A stretch of DNA of 64,000 nucleotides from Leifsonia sp. AG29 (GCF_009765225.1 NZ_VMSF01000001.1:1-64000), one strand, 5' to 3'. Counted from the stretch's first letter, positions 15,078 to 23,962 are shown. Translations and numbers: made by a program. Notes: generated from the sequence alone by a model not told the origin.

Positions 15078-17414
15078 TCAGCGGAGTGCCGATGGTCCCC
15101 AACGAGGTTCTTGGCCCCGTGTGGGCGGAAGCGGAACGACGGCAGCCGTCCAACCCTCGAGCAGCCCGCTTAGCCGCACAAGGCTGGCGGCAGATCCATC
15201 CACTGCGCTTGCCCGGACAACTGTCTTACCCAGCAGATCGGCAATGGTCCAATCGCCGGTGTCGGATGCTTCAACCTCACCTGCGAACAATGCAGGATCA
15301 CCGCTCAAGTTCACCATGACCAGGGAACGGTGCTCTTTGTGCCGAGTTTCCACGGCATAGACATCGGCGTGGCCCACGTCGACGCTGCGCGCGACACCGC
15401 GTTGGAGCTCCGGCCGCTGAGCCTTGAGGTGCAGGGTGTCGCGCAGAGCGGCTTCGATTCCTTCTTCCCCGCCGGTGAACGTCATGTACGGGCCCGGTCT
15501 TAGAGCGAAGAGGTACATGAGTGCTCTCGTGCGCGGAACGTCATAGAGCTCGCGGAGCCACTTGTGGCCGGGTAACTCCCACCAGAAGGTGTCGTGCGAA
15601 TCGATGTGGTGGGCGGTGAGCGCGCCACGCGGAAGGGCTGCGTCTCGCTCGTTCAACCAGGTTGCGCAGGTCTGCGCGGTGATGGCTTCTTGGTCATCGG
15701 GATCCCCTCCGTCGTAAAGAGCGCCGAAGAGCCACTGCTCGTCGTAGTTGTACGTCACATCCATGTCCTGCCGAAGGAGAACACCAGATGGCTCGGTGTA
15801 GAGCATGACCTCCGGTTTGATCCGCTTGAGCACGCGCCGCAGGTGCCGGAACATCGGCACACTCCCAAGCATGGACGTGCTCGCGTGGGCCCTGGCGCGG
15901 TAGGTCCAGTTGGCGAAGTAGTTAAAGGTCGGCGCATCGAAACGAAACCCATCGATGTCGAGATCGACGACGAGTCGCGTACACGCATCGATGAAGTATT
16001 TCTGCCACGCCGGATGCCCGTTATCGAAGGACTTGGTATACATGCCGATGATCATGCCGTCGCGGGACCGTCCGAACCATTCGGGATGCTCGGCCACGAG
16101 AGGGTGACGTTCCGCCGAGCCGCCGCTCCAATAGGGCTCGAAGTCGATGATATGGCGACTGTAGGCGACGTGATAATTGTCGCCGTCGCCCTTCCACAGA
16201 GGGGATGTGGCCTCGCCGATGCGCCTGTAGTAGGGGCCTCGTCGTACGGCGTCGGCTGCCCGGGTGACAGCCTCCTTGTCGACGACACCGTGGAGGAGGA
16301 TGTCGAAGATCACCCGCATGCCCCGCTCATGGCATGTCTGGATAATCGCCCGGAGGACGTCGATCTGCCCCCAACTGGTGGAGACGTCCCGGTAGTCGAA
16401 GACGTTATACGAGGGGAAGGGGTGCTGCGGCATGATCTGGAGGGTGTTGAAGCCGAGGTCTTGAATGCGATCTAGGTCCTTCAGGAGGTCGTCCGCTGTG
16501 GAGTACGGCGAATAATGCCAGCCGCCAGCGAACGTGGAGAAGCCGATCTGGGCCTCGTAGATCCGAGCTCCCGCTACCCACCCCGGAGATGAGTCCGGCT
16601 TTCTGACGCCCACCTGTTCGAGCCACTCCGGGATCTCGTCCAGCGCGTCGTTCCAGGACGCGCGGAGGAGGTCAAGATGAATCGTCGTGCTCAGTGAGGT
16701 TCCGATCGCCGGTTCGCCCGCGAGGTCGGTTTGGAAGTGTACGAGTAGACCGTCTTCTTGGCCGAAGATTGTCACGTCGCCGATCTCCTCTTCAGGAAAC
16801 GGCCACACAACCGCGAGCAACCGCTCGTCGCCCGGCCGTTCGAGTCCGATGATGCCGGATGACCCCTTGAGTCCCCCGGGCGGCGACACTGGCGCGGCTC
16901 GCGTCAGGGCCGCGATCGGGAGGTCTGGGCGAACCCGATTGCCCGGCGCGTGGACCTTCCAGTGGTGAGGGTCCAGGCCTCTCGCCCGGATCCGGAAGTG
17001 AACGTTTCGCAGAACTCGGTCGGCGCTCTCCGTGGGACCGAATTCAGCGCGAAGGCTGATCCGAGGAGAGGTGGCTCGGAAGAATAAACCCATGTGACCT
17101 GCCAATCATCGAGGGTGGCCGCCACGCGGTATTCACGCGAATCAAGATGAAGCACCTCGAGAGCTTCCTGGTCGATGCGCTCAGGCTGTGTCAATCGGCG
17201 GGTTTGCGTGTAATCGAGACCGCCCACCGGCGGATGTGTTTCCGTCCCGGCGAGAACCAGTTCCGCGTGAAACTGGAAATCCAGTCGGCGCTCACCGTCC
17301 GCGAGAGTCACGAGCAGGCCCGTCTCCTGGTCCAGCTCAAGCGTGAGGCGGCTGATTCACTGGTCAGGGCTATCCGTCTGCCGCCGTCGTGCGTTTGGGG
17401 GTGTGCAAAGTCAT
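15078..17414 (-). pseudogene. GH13-like glycosidase, frameshifted paralogue of 33811-36117
   Basis: From about 17105 down, a 675-residue frame encodes a TIM-barrel glycosidase with catalytic-type motifs DGFRFDAP, MLYTEPSG and HHIDSHDTFWW, closely paralogous to the intact gene at 33811. Its N-terminal beta domain is broken into other frames. A start at ATG 17414 (RBS GAGGAG, MTLHTPKRTTAADG) hits a stop. LELDQETGLLVTLADGERRL continues in a second frame to VAATLDDWQVTW near 17095, and FFRATSPRISLRAEFGP resumes in the third. At least three single-base frame breaks are needed. The CTGGT-N3-ACC operator at 17450 is retained. Sequencing error is the alternative to decay. Confidence 0.75.
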
Positions 17415-17449
17415 GAATCTCCTCTCGTCTCCAATTCATACTGGGCTGA

Positions 17450-17462
17450 CTGGTATTACCGC
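17450..17462. promoter_or_regulatory. CTGGT-N3-ACC operator upstream of the GH13 pseudogene
   Basis: CTGGTATTACCGC lies 36 bases before the original start codon at 17414. It matches the motif shared with 22431, 24030, 29760 and 29850, which has the FadR/FCD-type form TGGT-N3-ACCA. Confidence 0.55.
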
Positions 17463-17559
17463 AACTAGGATGACGGTATAGATCCGGGCGGCTCCGAGTG
17501 TGAACCCGGGCTGGACCAATAGCCCAATTGCCGAAGGAGACGCGAGTGCGTCACGCCGC

Positions 17560-17979
17560 TGCATCGCAGACCGCGTCGTGGGACTCTGCAGTTATGGGCA
17601 TCCGCGGTTCCGGCTGCTGGTACGGGACGCCCTCGCGGCGCAACATCCGGCGCCAGCTGCAGGCGCAGTACCCGCGGGACCGTGGAATGGTGCAAGACGA
17701 GGTGGTGCGCGATCGGATGCGGACCCCACCGGCGGGTGAAGCGTAACGCGACGATCCGCTGCTCGATGCGCCGACTCAACCGCGACGGCGACGTTGATGG
17801 GCAGCAGCTGCGATCAGTCACCGGCACCCTCGCCCGGTAGCGGTCAGCCCAAGCTCCGCTGTTGCCGGCGAGCATTGGAACCGCTCCGCGGCGCGCCGCC
17901 TCGGCCAGCCACGATCCACCACGAGGACGGCAAGATGACGACACTCCTCCGGCGTCAGCGGTGGGTTAGCGTGAGTCAC
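17560..17979 (-). pseudogene. IS481-family transposase, decayed
   Basis: Start GTG 17979 gives VTHANPPLTPEECRHLAVLV and then DRGWPRRRAAERFQCS, the typical IS481 opening and helix-turn-helix. After a frame break, RRIEQRIVALRFTRRWGPHP and HHSTVPRVLR follow in another frame (about 17775-17670), the second DNA-binding region. The D-D-E core is not found. The element is truncated and frameshifted. Confidence 0.7.
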
Positions 17980-18127
17980 GGAGACCTCTGTGCGACGAGT
18001 GGTGTGTGGTGCCCCGCATCGCCCCGGAGGCCTTCGCCTAAGTCACGCGTTCACAACGTCCCCGCGAATTATGTCCAGGGCTCGGTGTAGTCTCCTGACT
18101 TCGATGGAGCTTGAGAGGGGCATCGGA

Positions 18128-18517
18128 GTGACAGCGGGGGAAGAGTGGGTTCAGCGTTACCTGATTGCCTGGCGTTCGAACGACCCGAACGATATTCGAG
18201 CCTTGTTCACAGAGGATGCGGTGTACGAGTACGAGCCTTCCGCCGAGCCTTTGCGTGGCCGAGAAGCGATCGTCCGAAGCTGGGTGGACCATCCAGATCA
18301 GCCCGGGATCTGGTCCTTCGAATGGAAGATCTTTCTCGAGAGACCCGGTCTCGCGATTGTCAGGGGGTGCACCGACTATGTGGGCAGGAAGCTCTTCGAC
18401 AACCTTTGGATCGTTCAGCTTGCAGAAGATGGGCGGGCCACGCGCTTCACGGAGTGGTTCATGGAGCGTCCGCTTCTCGAAGCACCGGAGTCGGATGCTC
18501 AGCGGCGAGATCAGTAG
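18128..18517 (+). CDS. SnoaL-like/NTF2-fold protein
   Basis: A 129-residue protein of the NTF2-like superfamily: an N-terminal helix (EEWVQRYLIAWRSND), LFTEDAVYEYEP, GREAIVRSW and a curved beta-sheet segment ending in FTEWFMERP. I chose GTG 18128 because GAGAGGGG lies 7 bases upstream; an in-frame ATG at 18104 lacks a clear RBS. Such proteins are isomerases, cyclases or small-molecule binders and cannot be assigned from sequence alone. It is convergent with the tautomerase gene, overlapping its end by 7 bases. Confidence 0.75.
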   Translation: MTAGEEWVQRYLIAWRSNDPNDIRALFTEDAVYEYEPSAEPLRGREAIVRSWVDHPDQPGIWSFEWKIFLERPGLAIVRGCTDYVGRKLFDNLWIVQLAEDGRATRFTEWFMERPLLEAPESDAQRRDQ

Positions 18518-18945
18518 GGCGTATCGGGGCTGATTCTGCTGGATGCGAGTCGGATGTCGGCGCGCGAAAGCGCCCTGCCGCTAATGCCCCAGCCGCCGTC
18601 GGGGCTCTCGGTGAGGAGTACCCAGGTCCGTTGAGCGAGCGATTCGTCGCCGGCGACGGCTGACACGATCGCTGTTAGGTCGCGGACCACTCCGATTTGC
18701 TGATCTCGGTCGAGGGCGCCTTCGGGTGTGAGCACGTCGACGCGCACGACGTCGTGTTCGCCCGAGGCGGTCGCCACCGATTCCCAGGGGAGTTCATGGA
18801 TGAAGCCCGCGACGTTCTCTCTGAAGGCCGGGTGATCAGGAGCGCCCTCGTTGCGCAGCAGAGCCTTTGTCAGCTCTGAAATCAGAGTGGACTTCTGCTC
18901 CGCATTGAAGCGTCCTTCGACGGTGGTAACGGCGACCATGGGCAT
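18511..18945 (-). CDS. Tautomerase-superfamily protein
   Basis: A 144-residue protein starting MPMVAVTTVEGRF. Removal of Met would leave the N-terminal proline that serves as catalytic base in 4-oxalocrotonate tautomerase-like enzymes. FNAEQKSTLISELTKALL is the typical first helix. At 144 residues it is about twice the 4-OT length, fitting a fused two-repeat form; the second repeat (DRDQQIGVVRDLTAIV) is visible but lacks the proline start. RBS GAAGGGAG. It is divergent from a TetR gene with two palindromes between. Confidence 0.75.
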   Translation of the reverse strand: MPMVAVTTVEGRFNAEQKSTLISELTKALLRNEGAPDHPAFRENVAGFIHELPWESVATASGEHDVVRVDVLTPEGALDRDQQIGVVRDLTAIVSAVAGDESLAQRTWVLLTESPDGGWGISGRALSRADIRLASSRISPDTPY

Positions 18946-18968
18946 GGCCTGCTCCCTTCATCCGTGTT

Positions 18969-18986
18969 CTATGACGACTGTCATAG
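18969..18986. promoter_or_regulatory. TetR-type operator 1 (tautomerase/TetR)
   Basis: CTATGAC-GACT-GTCATAG is a perfect inverted repeat with 7-base arms, 24 bases from the tautomerase start. Operator 2 at 19006 has nearly the same sequence. Confidence 0.7.
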
Positions 18987-19005
18987 GCGTGAACTGCACT
19001 GTAGA

Positions 19006-19023
19006 GTATGATGATCGTCATAG
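19006..19023. promoter_or_regulatory. TetR-type operator 2 (tautomerase/TetR)
   Basis: GTATGATGATCGTCATAG matches operator 1 at 14 of 18 positions and lies 37 bases from it, 17 bases before the TetR start. Two copies in a 94-base divergent gap indicate control of both genes by the TetR. Confidence 0.65.
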
Positions 19024-19039
19024 TCAAGGAGGTGTTCGC

Positions 19040-19621
19040 ATGGCCGGCTCGGACGGCAGCACCAGCCGCGCGCGGATGATCGCCAGCACCGCCAAGCTCG
19101 TCGCGCGGCAGGGACTCGCAGGCACGGGCTTCGCCCGGGTGATCCAAGAGAGCGGCGCGCCACGAGGTTCGATCTATCACCACTTCCCCGGTGGCAAAGC
19201 AGAGCTGGCCGAAGAGGCTGTGCGCTTCGTCGGACAGAGAACGGAGGCGACGATCCGTTCGCTGCCCGCAGAGTCGGCAGCGGATACGATGGCTGATTTC
19301 GTGGACCTCTGGCGGTCGGTGGTCCTGCGCGGTGACGGGTCGGGATGTGCTGTGGCCGGCTCCGTGCTCGACGTCGACAGTGCGGACGAGCGCTCGGCCG
19401 CGCTTCTGGATGTCGCTCACGACATCTTCTCCTCGTGGTCGGCCGCTCTCGCTGAACGATTCGCGTCGGCTGGGCTCTCGGAGGAAGCTGCCGCCGCTCT
19501 GGCCACATCTGCGCTGGCTTCAATGGAGGGAGCGCTCATCCTGAGTCGTGCGGCGGGAGGACCCGGACCGCTCGAGGTCGTCGGCGATCAGTTGGCCGTG
19601 CTGGCTCGCGCAGCCTCGTGA
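19040..19621 (+). CDS. TetR/AcrR-family regulator (LmrA/YxaF-like)
   Basis: A 193-residue regulator with HTH at about residues 25-49 (GFARVIQESGAPRGSIYHHF) and a C-terminal domain of the YxaF/LmrA type (GCAVAGSVLDVD segment). RBS AAGGAGG precedes ATG 19040. It probably represses itself and the divergent tautomerase through the twin palindromes. It is convergent with the next TetR gene, 45 bases apart. Confidence 0.85.
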   Translation: MAGSDGSTSRARMIASTAKLVARQGLAGTGFARVIQESGAPRGSIYHHFPGGKAELAEEAVRFVGQRTEATIRSLPAESAADTMADFVDLWRSVVLRGDGSGCAVAGSVLDVDSADERSAALLDVAHDIFSSWSAALAERFASAGLSEEAAAALATSALASMEGALILSRAAGGPGPLEVVGDQLAVLARAAS

Positions 19622-19666
19622 CATGGACGCGCCGCTCTTGACCTGGTTCGGAGCGACTTATGAGCG

Positions 19667-20248
19667 CTAGTCGAGCACGCTCAAGGCGGAGTCGACCGCG
19701 CCCATCAGGGCGCCGCGGTCGGGCTGGATCATCCCGGATACGCGCAATCCGTGGATGATGGTGACGAAGAACTGTGCCAGTGCCCGGGGGTCTCGGTCCG
19801 GTTCAAGGTCCCCCTGGACTTGCGCGGCGACGAGCGCATCATAAACGGCGTCTTCGATCGCTCGAACCGTCTCGCGCACGCGTCCCGCGGCTCCAGTATC
19901 GACCGGCAATCGCTCGATCGCGGCGCTCACGATGAGGCAACCGCGGCTGCCGTCGGCTTCGATCGCGAAATCGACGAGTTCGAGCAGGGTCGAACGGAGA
20001 AGTGAGCGAAGCGATACTCCGGAGCGGAGGGCCTCGATAAGCGGCTCTGACAGATCCCGGCGGTAACGGTCAAGTGCTGTGAGGTAGAGATTCTCTTTGC
20101 TCCCGAATGCTGCGTACAACGAGCCGCGCTGCACCCCGGTTGCCTCGACGATGTCCTGAATCGACGTGGCTTCGAATCCGCGACACCAGAACAGATTCAT
20201 CGCGGCATACACGGCGGCGTCCGTGTCGAACTCGCGGGTTCGTGCCAT
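19667..20248 (-). CDS. TetR/AcrR-family regulator
   Basis: A 193-residue TetR protein with HTH at about residues 28-48 (TSIQDIVEATGVQRGSLYAA) followed by FGSKENLY. The C-terminal domain is typical of regulators of oxidoreductases. Divergent from the SDR at 20350; two related 21-base sequences in the gap are its probable operators. Confidence 0.85.
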   Translation of the reverse strand: MARTREFDTDAAVYAAMNLFWCRGFEATSIQDIVEATGVQRGSLYAAFGSKENLYLTALDRYRRDLSEPLIEALRSGVSLRSLLRSTLLELVDFAIEADGSRGCLIVSAAIERLPVDTGAAGRVRETVRAIEDAVYDALVAAQVQGDLEPDRDPRALAQFFVTIIHGLRVSGMIQPDRGALMGAVDSALSVLD

Positions 20249-20274
20249 GTGACCTCCCGGCTTAATCTTCAGTT

Positions 20275-20336
20275 TATCTTGACCGATTGTTCCAGTTATG
20301 GGTAGCGTTGTCAGCTATCTTGAATGATCGATCCAG
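20275..20336. promoter_or_regulatory. Two direct-repeat operators between TetR and SDR
   Basis: The 21-base sequences at 20275-20295 and 20316-20336 both begin TATCTTGA and end TCCAG, with 17 of 21 identities. Each is also an imperfect dyad (TTGA...TCCA, centre GATC in the second). Their starts are 41 bases apart, about four helical turns. Confidence 0.6.
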
Positions 20337-20349
20337 AAAGGGTGTTGTC

Positions 20350-21108
20350 GTGGGGCGCTTCACGGACAAGGTGATCCTCATCACCGGAGGAAACAGTGGA
20401 ATGGGCAAGGCGGTAGCGCGTCGGATCGCTGCCGAAGGGGGCGCTGTCGTCGTCGGCGCGAGGCGCCAACGCCAAGGAGAGGAGACGGTAGCCGACATCC
20501 GTTCGGCGGGTGGAACGGCGTTGTTCGTCCCGACGGATGTCACGGTCGAGTCCCAGGTCGCGAGTCTTGTGGAGACCGCGGTGCGAGAGTTCGGTCGACT
20601 TGACGGAGCCTTCAACAACGCTGGCGGAGGTCGGGTTTTCGGTCCGGTGCAAAATATCGACGCGGACGACTGGGCATCCGACGTGGCGGTCAACCTCACC
20701 AGCGTGTTCTATGCGCTCAAGTACGAGATTCCCGCTGTCCAGGCGAGCGGAGGCGGAAGCTTGCTGAACAACGCCAGCAACCTCGGCGTCGTCGGCATGC
20801 CGACCGCGTCTCCCTACGTCGCGGCAAAGCATGGTGTGGTGGGCCTCACCCGCTCGGCGGCACTCGAGCTCGCCCAATCGGGCGTCCGGGTGAATGCGAT
20901 GGTCAGTGGGGGTGTGGATACGCCCCTGTTCCGCAGCTCGATGGGCGCAACCGCCGAAGGAGCCGCCTATATCGCTTCGCTGCACCCCGTCAATCGAGTG
21001 GCGACTCCTGAAGAGATTGCCGGCTTCGCCGCGTATCTGCTTTCCGATGAGACGACATTCATCACCGGCGCGGCGCTGGCCATCGACGGGGGGTGGACCG
21101 CGCAGTGA
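20350..21108 (+). CDS. Short-chain dehydrogenase/reductase
   Basis: GTG 20350 is preferred (GAAAGGG 8 bases upstream), giving the usual SDR length of 252 residues. TGGNSGMG (12-19), NNAG (89-92), Ser143 and YVAAK (Tyr156-Lys160) are present, and the C-terminus ITGAALAIDGGWTAQ is typical. The GARR turn suggests NADP(H). Substrate unknown; probably induced through the divergent TetR. Confidence 0.88.
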   Translation: MGRFTDKVILITGGNSGMGKAVARRIAAEGGAVVVGARRQRQGEETVADIRSAGGTALFVPTDVTVESQVASLVETAVREFGRLDGAFNNAGGGRVFGPVQNIDADDWASDVAVNLTSVFYALKYEIPAVQASGGGSLLNNASNLGVVGMPTASPYVAAKHGVVGLTRSAALELAQSGVRVNAMVSGGVDTPLFRSSMGATAEGAAYIASLHPVNRVATPEEIAGFAAYLLSDETTFITGAALAIDGGWTAQ

Positions 21109-21239
21109 CCAAAAGCGTCACCGGCGGAATCTTCATCCTTGGAACCGGCGGGCGGACGCTCACTGTCCTGTCGGGACGAACTAGGCGCCGCCGCCGACGT
21201 GCCTGAGGGGGCTCTCAGGGGATTCCTCTCTCCGGGTGG

Positions 21240-21530
21240 CGGATGAGAGCTGCGACGACAGGACCGCACCGGGAACCGCGCGGCCCCAGTGCGCGGCACC
21301 GGATCGCGCGATTGCCAGCTGTGACCACGGTGGTGGTGACATCCACCATCACGTGTATGGCCTTGGATGCGTGGTTCGGAGCTCGCGCGGGGCAGCCCTG
21401 GCCGCCGTGCCTTGGCCGTCGTGCTTCTCGTCGCGGGCGCGCCCCGTGGGGGCTTTGCTGCTTCGCGTCAGCTTGGTCGTCGCCGTCTGCTATCGCCACG
21501 CTGGTCGCGCTAGTGGACGTCAGCACGGTA
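21240..21530 (+). pseudogene. DUF1275 (YoaK-type) membrane protein remnant
   Basis: The frame from about 21300 reads PAVTTVVVTSTITCMALDAW and FGARAGQPW, matching the DUF1275 C-terminal half (TTVVVTSTLTG-type segment). The next part, VGALLLRVSLVVAV, and then SAIATLVALV continue in other frames. The N-terminal membrane segments are absent. The rest of the 21109-21566 gap holds no other gene. Confidence 0.45.
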
Positions 21531-21566
21531 GTGACGTGTGACGGGTTGCTCGAACCTCGACATCGG

Positions 21567-22343
21567 TCAATGGTGTTGGATCATGAATCCCCCGTCGACG
21601 AAGAGGGCGGTACCCGTGATGAAGGAGGCCAGCGGGGACATGAGCCAGGCAACCGCGTTCGCGACATCCGTGGTCTTCGCCATGCGGCCGAGCGGATGCA
21701 GGCTCACCGCGAGAGCCTCGAGAGCTTCGGGATTCTCCGAACCCTCCATCGCTTGGTGGGTGAAGCCTCCATCGACCCATCCCGGGCAGACGGCGTTGAC
21801 CCGTATTCCATACGGGGCTAGCTCGCCCGCGGTTCCGATGGTGAAGCTCAGGACGGCGCCCTTCGTTGACGTGTAGGCGGCGCCGTCTGCGGAACCGATG
21901 AAGGCCGAGACGGATGAGAGGTTGACTATCGAGCCTCGACCCGCAGCGCGGAAGTACGGGGACACCGCGCGGGTCGTGCGGAAGGTGCCCGAGACGTTGA
22001 CGTCGAAAATCTCATCCCAGGCTTCATCGGTCATCGCCGCGAGTTCACCGGTGCGCAGGACGCCGGCTGCATTCACGAGCCCAGTGAGCGAGCCGAACTG
22101 CTTGTAGGCGCTCTCGATCGCCTCCTCCACAGAACTTGTGGAACGGACGTCCGCGCTGAGCGCGGTTCCGCGGCCGCCTTCAGCCTGGATTGCCTTGACG
22201 ACCTCTTCGGCGGCCGCGATATCGCGATCGGCGACCACGACGCGAGCGCCAGCGACCGCGAGCTCGAGCGCAATCGCTCGGCCGATGTCGCCGGCTCCTC
22301 CGCTGACCACGACAACGTCGTCAGATAGATCTATCGTCTTCAC
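21567..22343 (-). CDS. Short-chain dehydrogenase in the CTGGT-N3-ACC regulon
   Basis: A 258-residue SDR: SGGAGDIG (14-21), an Asp after beta-2 (VVVADRD) indicating NAD(H), NAAG (91-94), Ser144 and YTSTK (Tyr157-Lys161). C-terminal FITGTALFVDGGFM is complete. An operator of the shared sugar-acid motif lies 88 bases upstream, so a role in sugar or aldonate oxidation/reduction is likely. Exact substrate is not visible. Confidence 0.88.
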   Translation of the reverse strand: MKTIDLSDDVVVVSGGAGDIGRAIALELAVAGARVVVADRDIAAAEEVVKAIQAEGGRGTALSADVRSTSSVEEAIESAYKQFGSLTGLVNAAGVLRTGELAAMTDEAWDEIFDVNVSGTFRTTRAVSPYFRAAGRGSIVNLSSVSAFIGSADGAAYTSTKGAVLSFTIGTAGELAPYGIRVNAVCPGWVDGGFTHQAMEGSENPEALEALAVSLHPLGRMAKTTDVANAVAWLMSPLASFITGTALFVDGGFMIQHH

Positions 22344-22430
22344 TTCAGTCCCTTCAATCGGATCGCTCGATGGTTTGGTCTCGCCGAATCGGCCTGTATC
22401 GGCCTTTCAGCGACATTCTTATCGGACTTA

Positions 22431-22443
22431 CTGGTCATACCAC
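22431..22443. promoter_or_regulatory. CTGGT-N3-ACC operator before SDR 21567-22343
   Basis: CTGGTCATACCAC matches the motif found at 17450, 24030, 29760 and 29850; 88 bases upstream of the SDR start. Confidence 0.6.
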
Positions 22444-22500
22444 AATCCCTCGACTGGGTTACCGTTGCTGCGGCCGCGGATGCCGCCATACGCGAACGAC

Positions 22501-22531
22501 TTGACGTTGACGCTACGGGAAGGAATAGCGT
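22501..22531 (+). promoter_or_regulatory. Possible MerR-type promoter of the TipAS-domain gene
   Basis: TTGACG (22501-22506) and TAGCGT (22526-22531) are separated by 19 bases, the lengthened spacing used by MerR-family activators. Transcription would start at about 22538, immediately at the ATG 22539, suggesting a leaderless mRNA. TipA-type proteins are MerR regulators, so the match is of interest. Confidence 0.4.
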
Positions 22532-22538
22532 CCCGCTC

Positions 22539-23006
22539 ATGAACAGCAGACGTCAGATGCGGTCGCCCATGTCGGACGATGACAAGCGTGAGATGTGGGG
22601 CGATTTCGCGGATCGAGAGGACGAGCTTCTCGATGAGGTCGAGGCCCGGTGGGGTGAAACCAACGCCTACCAGGAGTCGGCGAGGAAGGTGTCGCGGTAC
22701 ACGAAGCAAGACTGGGCGCAGATCAATGCCGGCAACACCGCGATCGAGGCCCGGATCCGCGAGCTCATGGATGCCGGGGCCGATCCGACCTCAGAAGAGG
22801 CGATCGACGTCGCCGAAGCGCAGCGCGTGCACATCAGCCGCTGGTTCTATGCGATGGATCACGAGTTCCATGTCCAGAAGAGTCAGCTGTACGTCGACGA
22901 CGATCGGTTCAGGGATGGGATCGAGCGGAACACTCGCCCCGGTGCCGCCGAGTGGCTGCAGGCAGCCATCATCGCAAACGCTCGTCGTGCTCGGCTCGGC
23001 CGGTAG
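22539..23006 (+). CDS. Stand-alone TipAS-domain protein
   Basis: The 155-residue protein matches the TipAS antibiotic-recognition domain: EARWGETNAYQESARKVSRY, then DWAQINAGNTAIEARI, HISRWFYAMDHEFH and YVDDDRF, with a C-terminal AIIANARRA. TipAS is normally the C-terminal half of the MerR regulator TipAL and traps thiopeptides covalently through a Cys. Here the MerR half is absent and I see no Cys in the protein, so covalent trapping as in TipAS is unlikely. Starts at 22539 or 22569 are possible; the promoter geometry favours 22539. Confidence 0.8.
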   Translation: MNSRRQMRSPMSDDDKREMWGDFADREDELLDEVEARWGETNAYQESARKVSRYTKQDWAQINAGNTAIEARIRELMDAGADPTSEEAIDVAEAQRVHISRWFYAMDHEFHVQKSQLYVDDDRFRDGIERNTRPGAAEWLQAAIIANARRARLGR

Positions 23007-23026
23007 GTCGTCTCCCGTCTTCGCCG

Positions 23027-23962
23027 TCACCGGGGTTGCCGGTTGATGAGGTCCCGACCTGTCTCGAGCCGATCGATATTCGCTTGAACGAGTTCGCTTG
23101 CGCGGACCGGCCGATTCCCGGCGACATGCGGCGAGATGACGAGATTCGGCGTTTGCCAGAGAGGCGAATCGGGGGCGATCGGCTCCACCTTCGCGACGTC
23201 GATTGCCGCTGCGCGCAGCTGGCCCGTCGACAGCGCATCCGCCAAAGCGACCTCGTCGACGGTCGCACCGCGTCCCACGTTGACGAAGATCGCTCCTCGT
23301 TTCAGAGTCGAGAATAGCCGACGGTCGAAGAGGTCTGTTGTGGCGGGGGTGGCAGGGACCAATGAAACGAGCACGTCCGCCTCGGGCAGCACGTTCTCGG
23401 CGGCATCTTGCGCAATCACCCTCGTCTCGTTGCGGTAGCCCGCTGTACGCCCCACCCCGATGACCTCGGCGCCGAGCGCTGTGAGCAATGGCTCGAGCGT
23501 GGCCGCGATGGAACCGAAACCCCACAGCAAAACCTTCGCGCCCGCCAATGTGTAGAGTGCGCGTGTATCTGCAGCGCTCTGTGCGGCAACGAAATCGGAA
23601 TCCCATTCCCCGTTCCGCTGGGCGTCACGCAGTCGGTCGAGTCGCCGAACACACGTCAATATGAGCGCCAGGGTGTGCTCTGCCACCGGACCGTCATGAA
23701 GCGATCGACCGGAGCAGATCAGGACGTTGGACCCGAAGCCGGCCGCCATCACGGCGTCGGGCCCCGAGGCCAGTGTTTGCACGAGCCGCAGGCGGTTCAT
23801 TGCGCGCGCCGCGTGCTCGAGCTGCCATTGCGGATTCTGCCAGACGACGAGAACCTCCGCGTCCAGAGCGGCTCCGGAAAGCGGCTGCGTCACGTCGTAG
23901 ACGATGATGTCATGGCGGCCAGTCACAGACAGTTCGATCGTGTCGGGCAAGAGAATCTTCAT
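23027..23962 (-). CDS. D-isomer 2-hydroxyacid dehydrogenase
   Basis: The 311-residue protein starts at ATG 23962 with RBS AGGAGG. Catalytic Arg231 (NVGRGATVDE), Glu260 (VAKVEP) and His279 (SPHVAG) are in place. The dinucleotide motif is GFGSIA (148-153), with Ala instead of the third Gly. It interconverts a 2-oxo acid and a D-2-hydroxy acid (for example glyoxylate or hydroxypyruvate reduction). A sugar-acid operator lies 68 bases upstream, linking it to the KDG pathway regulon. Confidence 0.87.
   Translation of the reverse strand: MKILLPDTIELSVTGRHDIIVYDVTQPLSGAALDAEVLVVWQNPQWQLEHAARAMNRLRLVQTLASGPDAVMAAGFGSNVLICSGRSLHDGPVAEHTLALILTCVRRLDRLRDAQRNGEWDSDFVAAQSAADTRALYTLAGAKVLLWGFGSIAATLEPLLTALGAEVIGVGRTAGYRNETRVIAQDAAENVLPEADVLVSLVPATPATTDLFDRRLFSTLKRGAIFVNVGRGATVDEVALADALSTGQLRAAAIDVAKVEPIAPDSPLWQTPNLVISPHVAGNRPVRASELVQANIDRLETGRDLINRQPR

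Noticed and set aside
17528-17746. Short plus-strand frame as a gene
   Set aside because: It is opposite the IS481 transposase remnant and has no RBS or family similarity.
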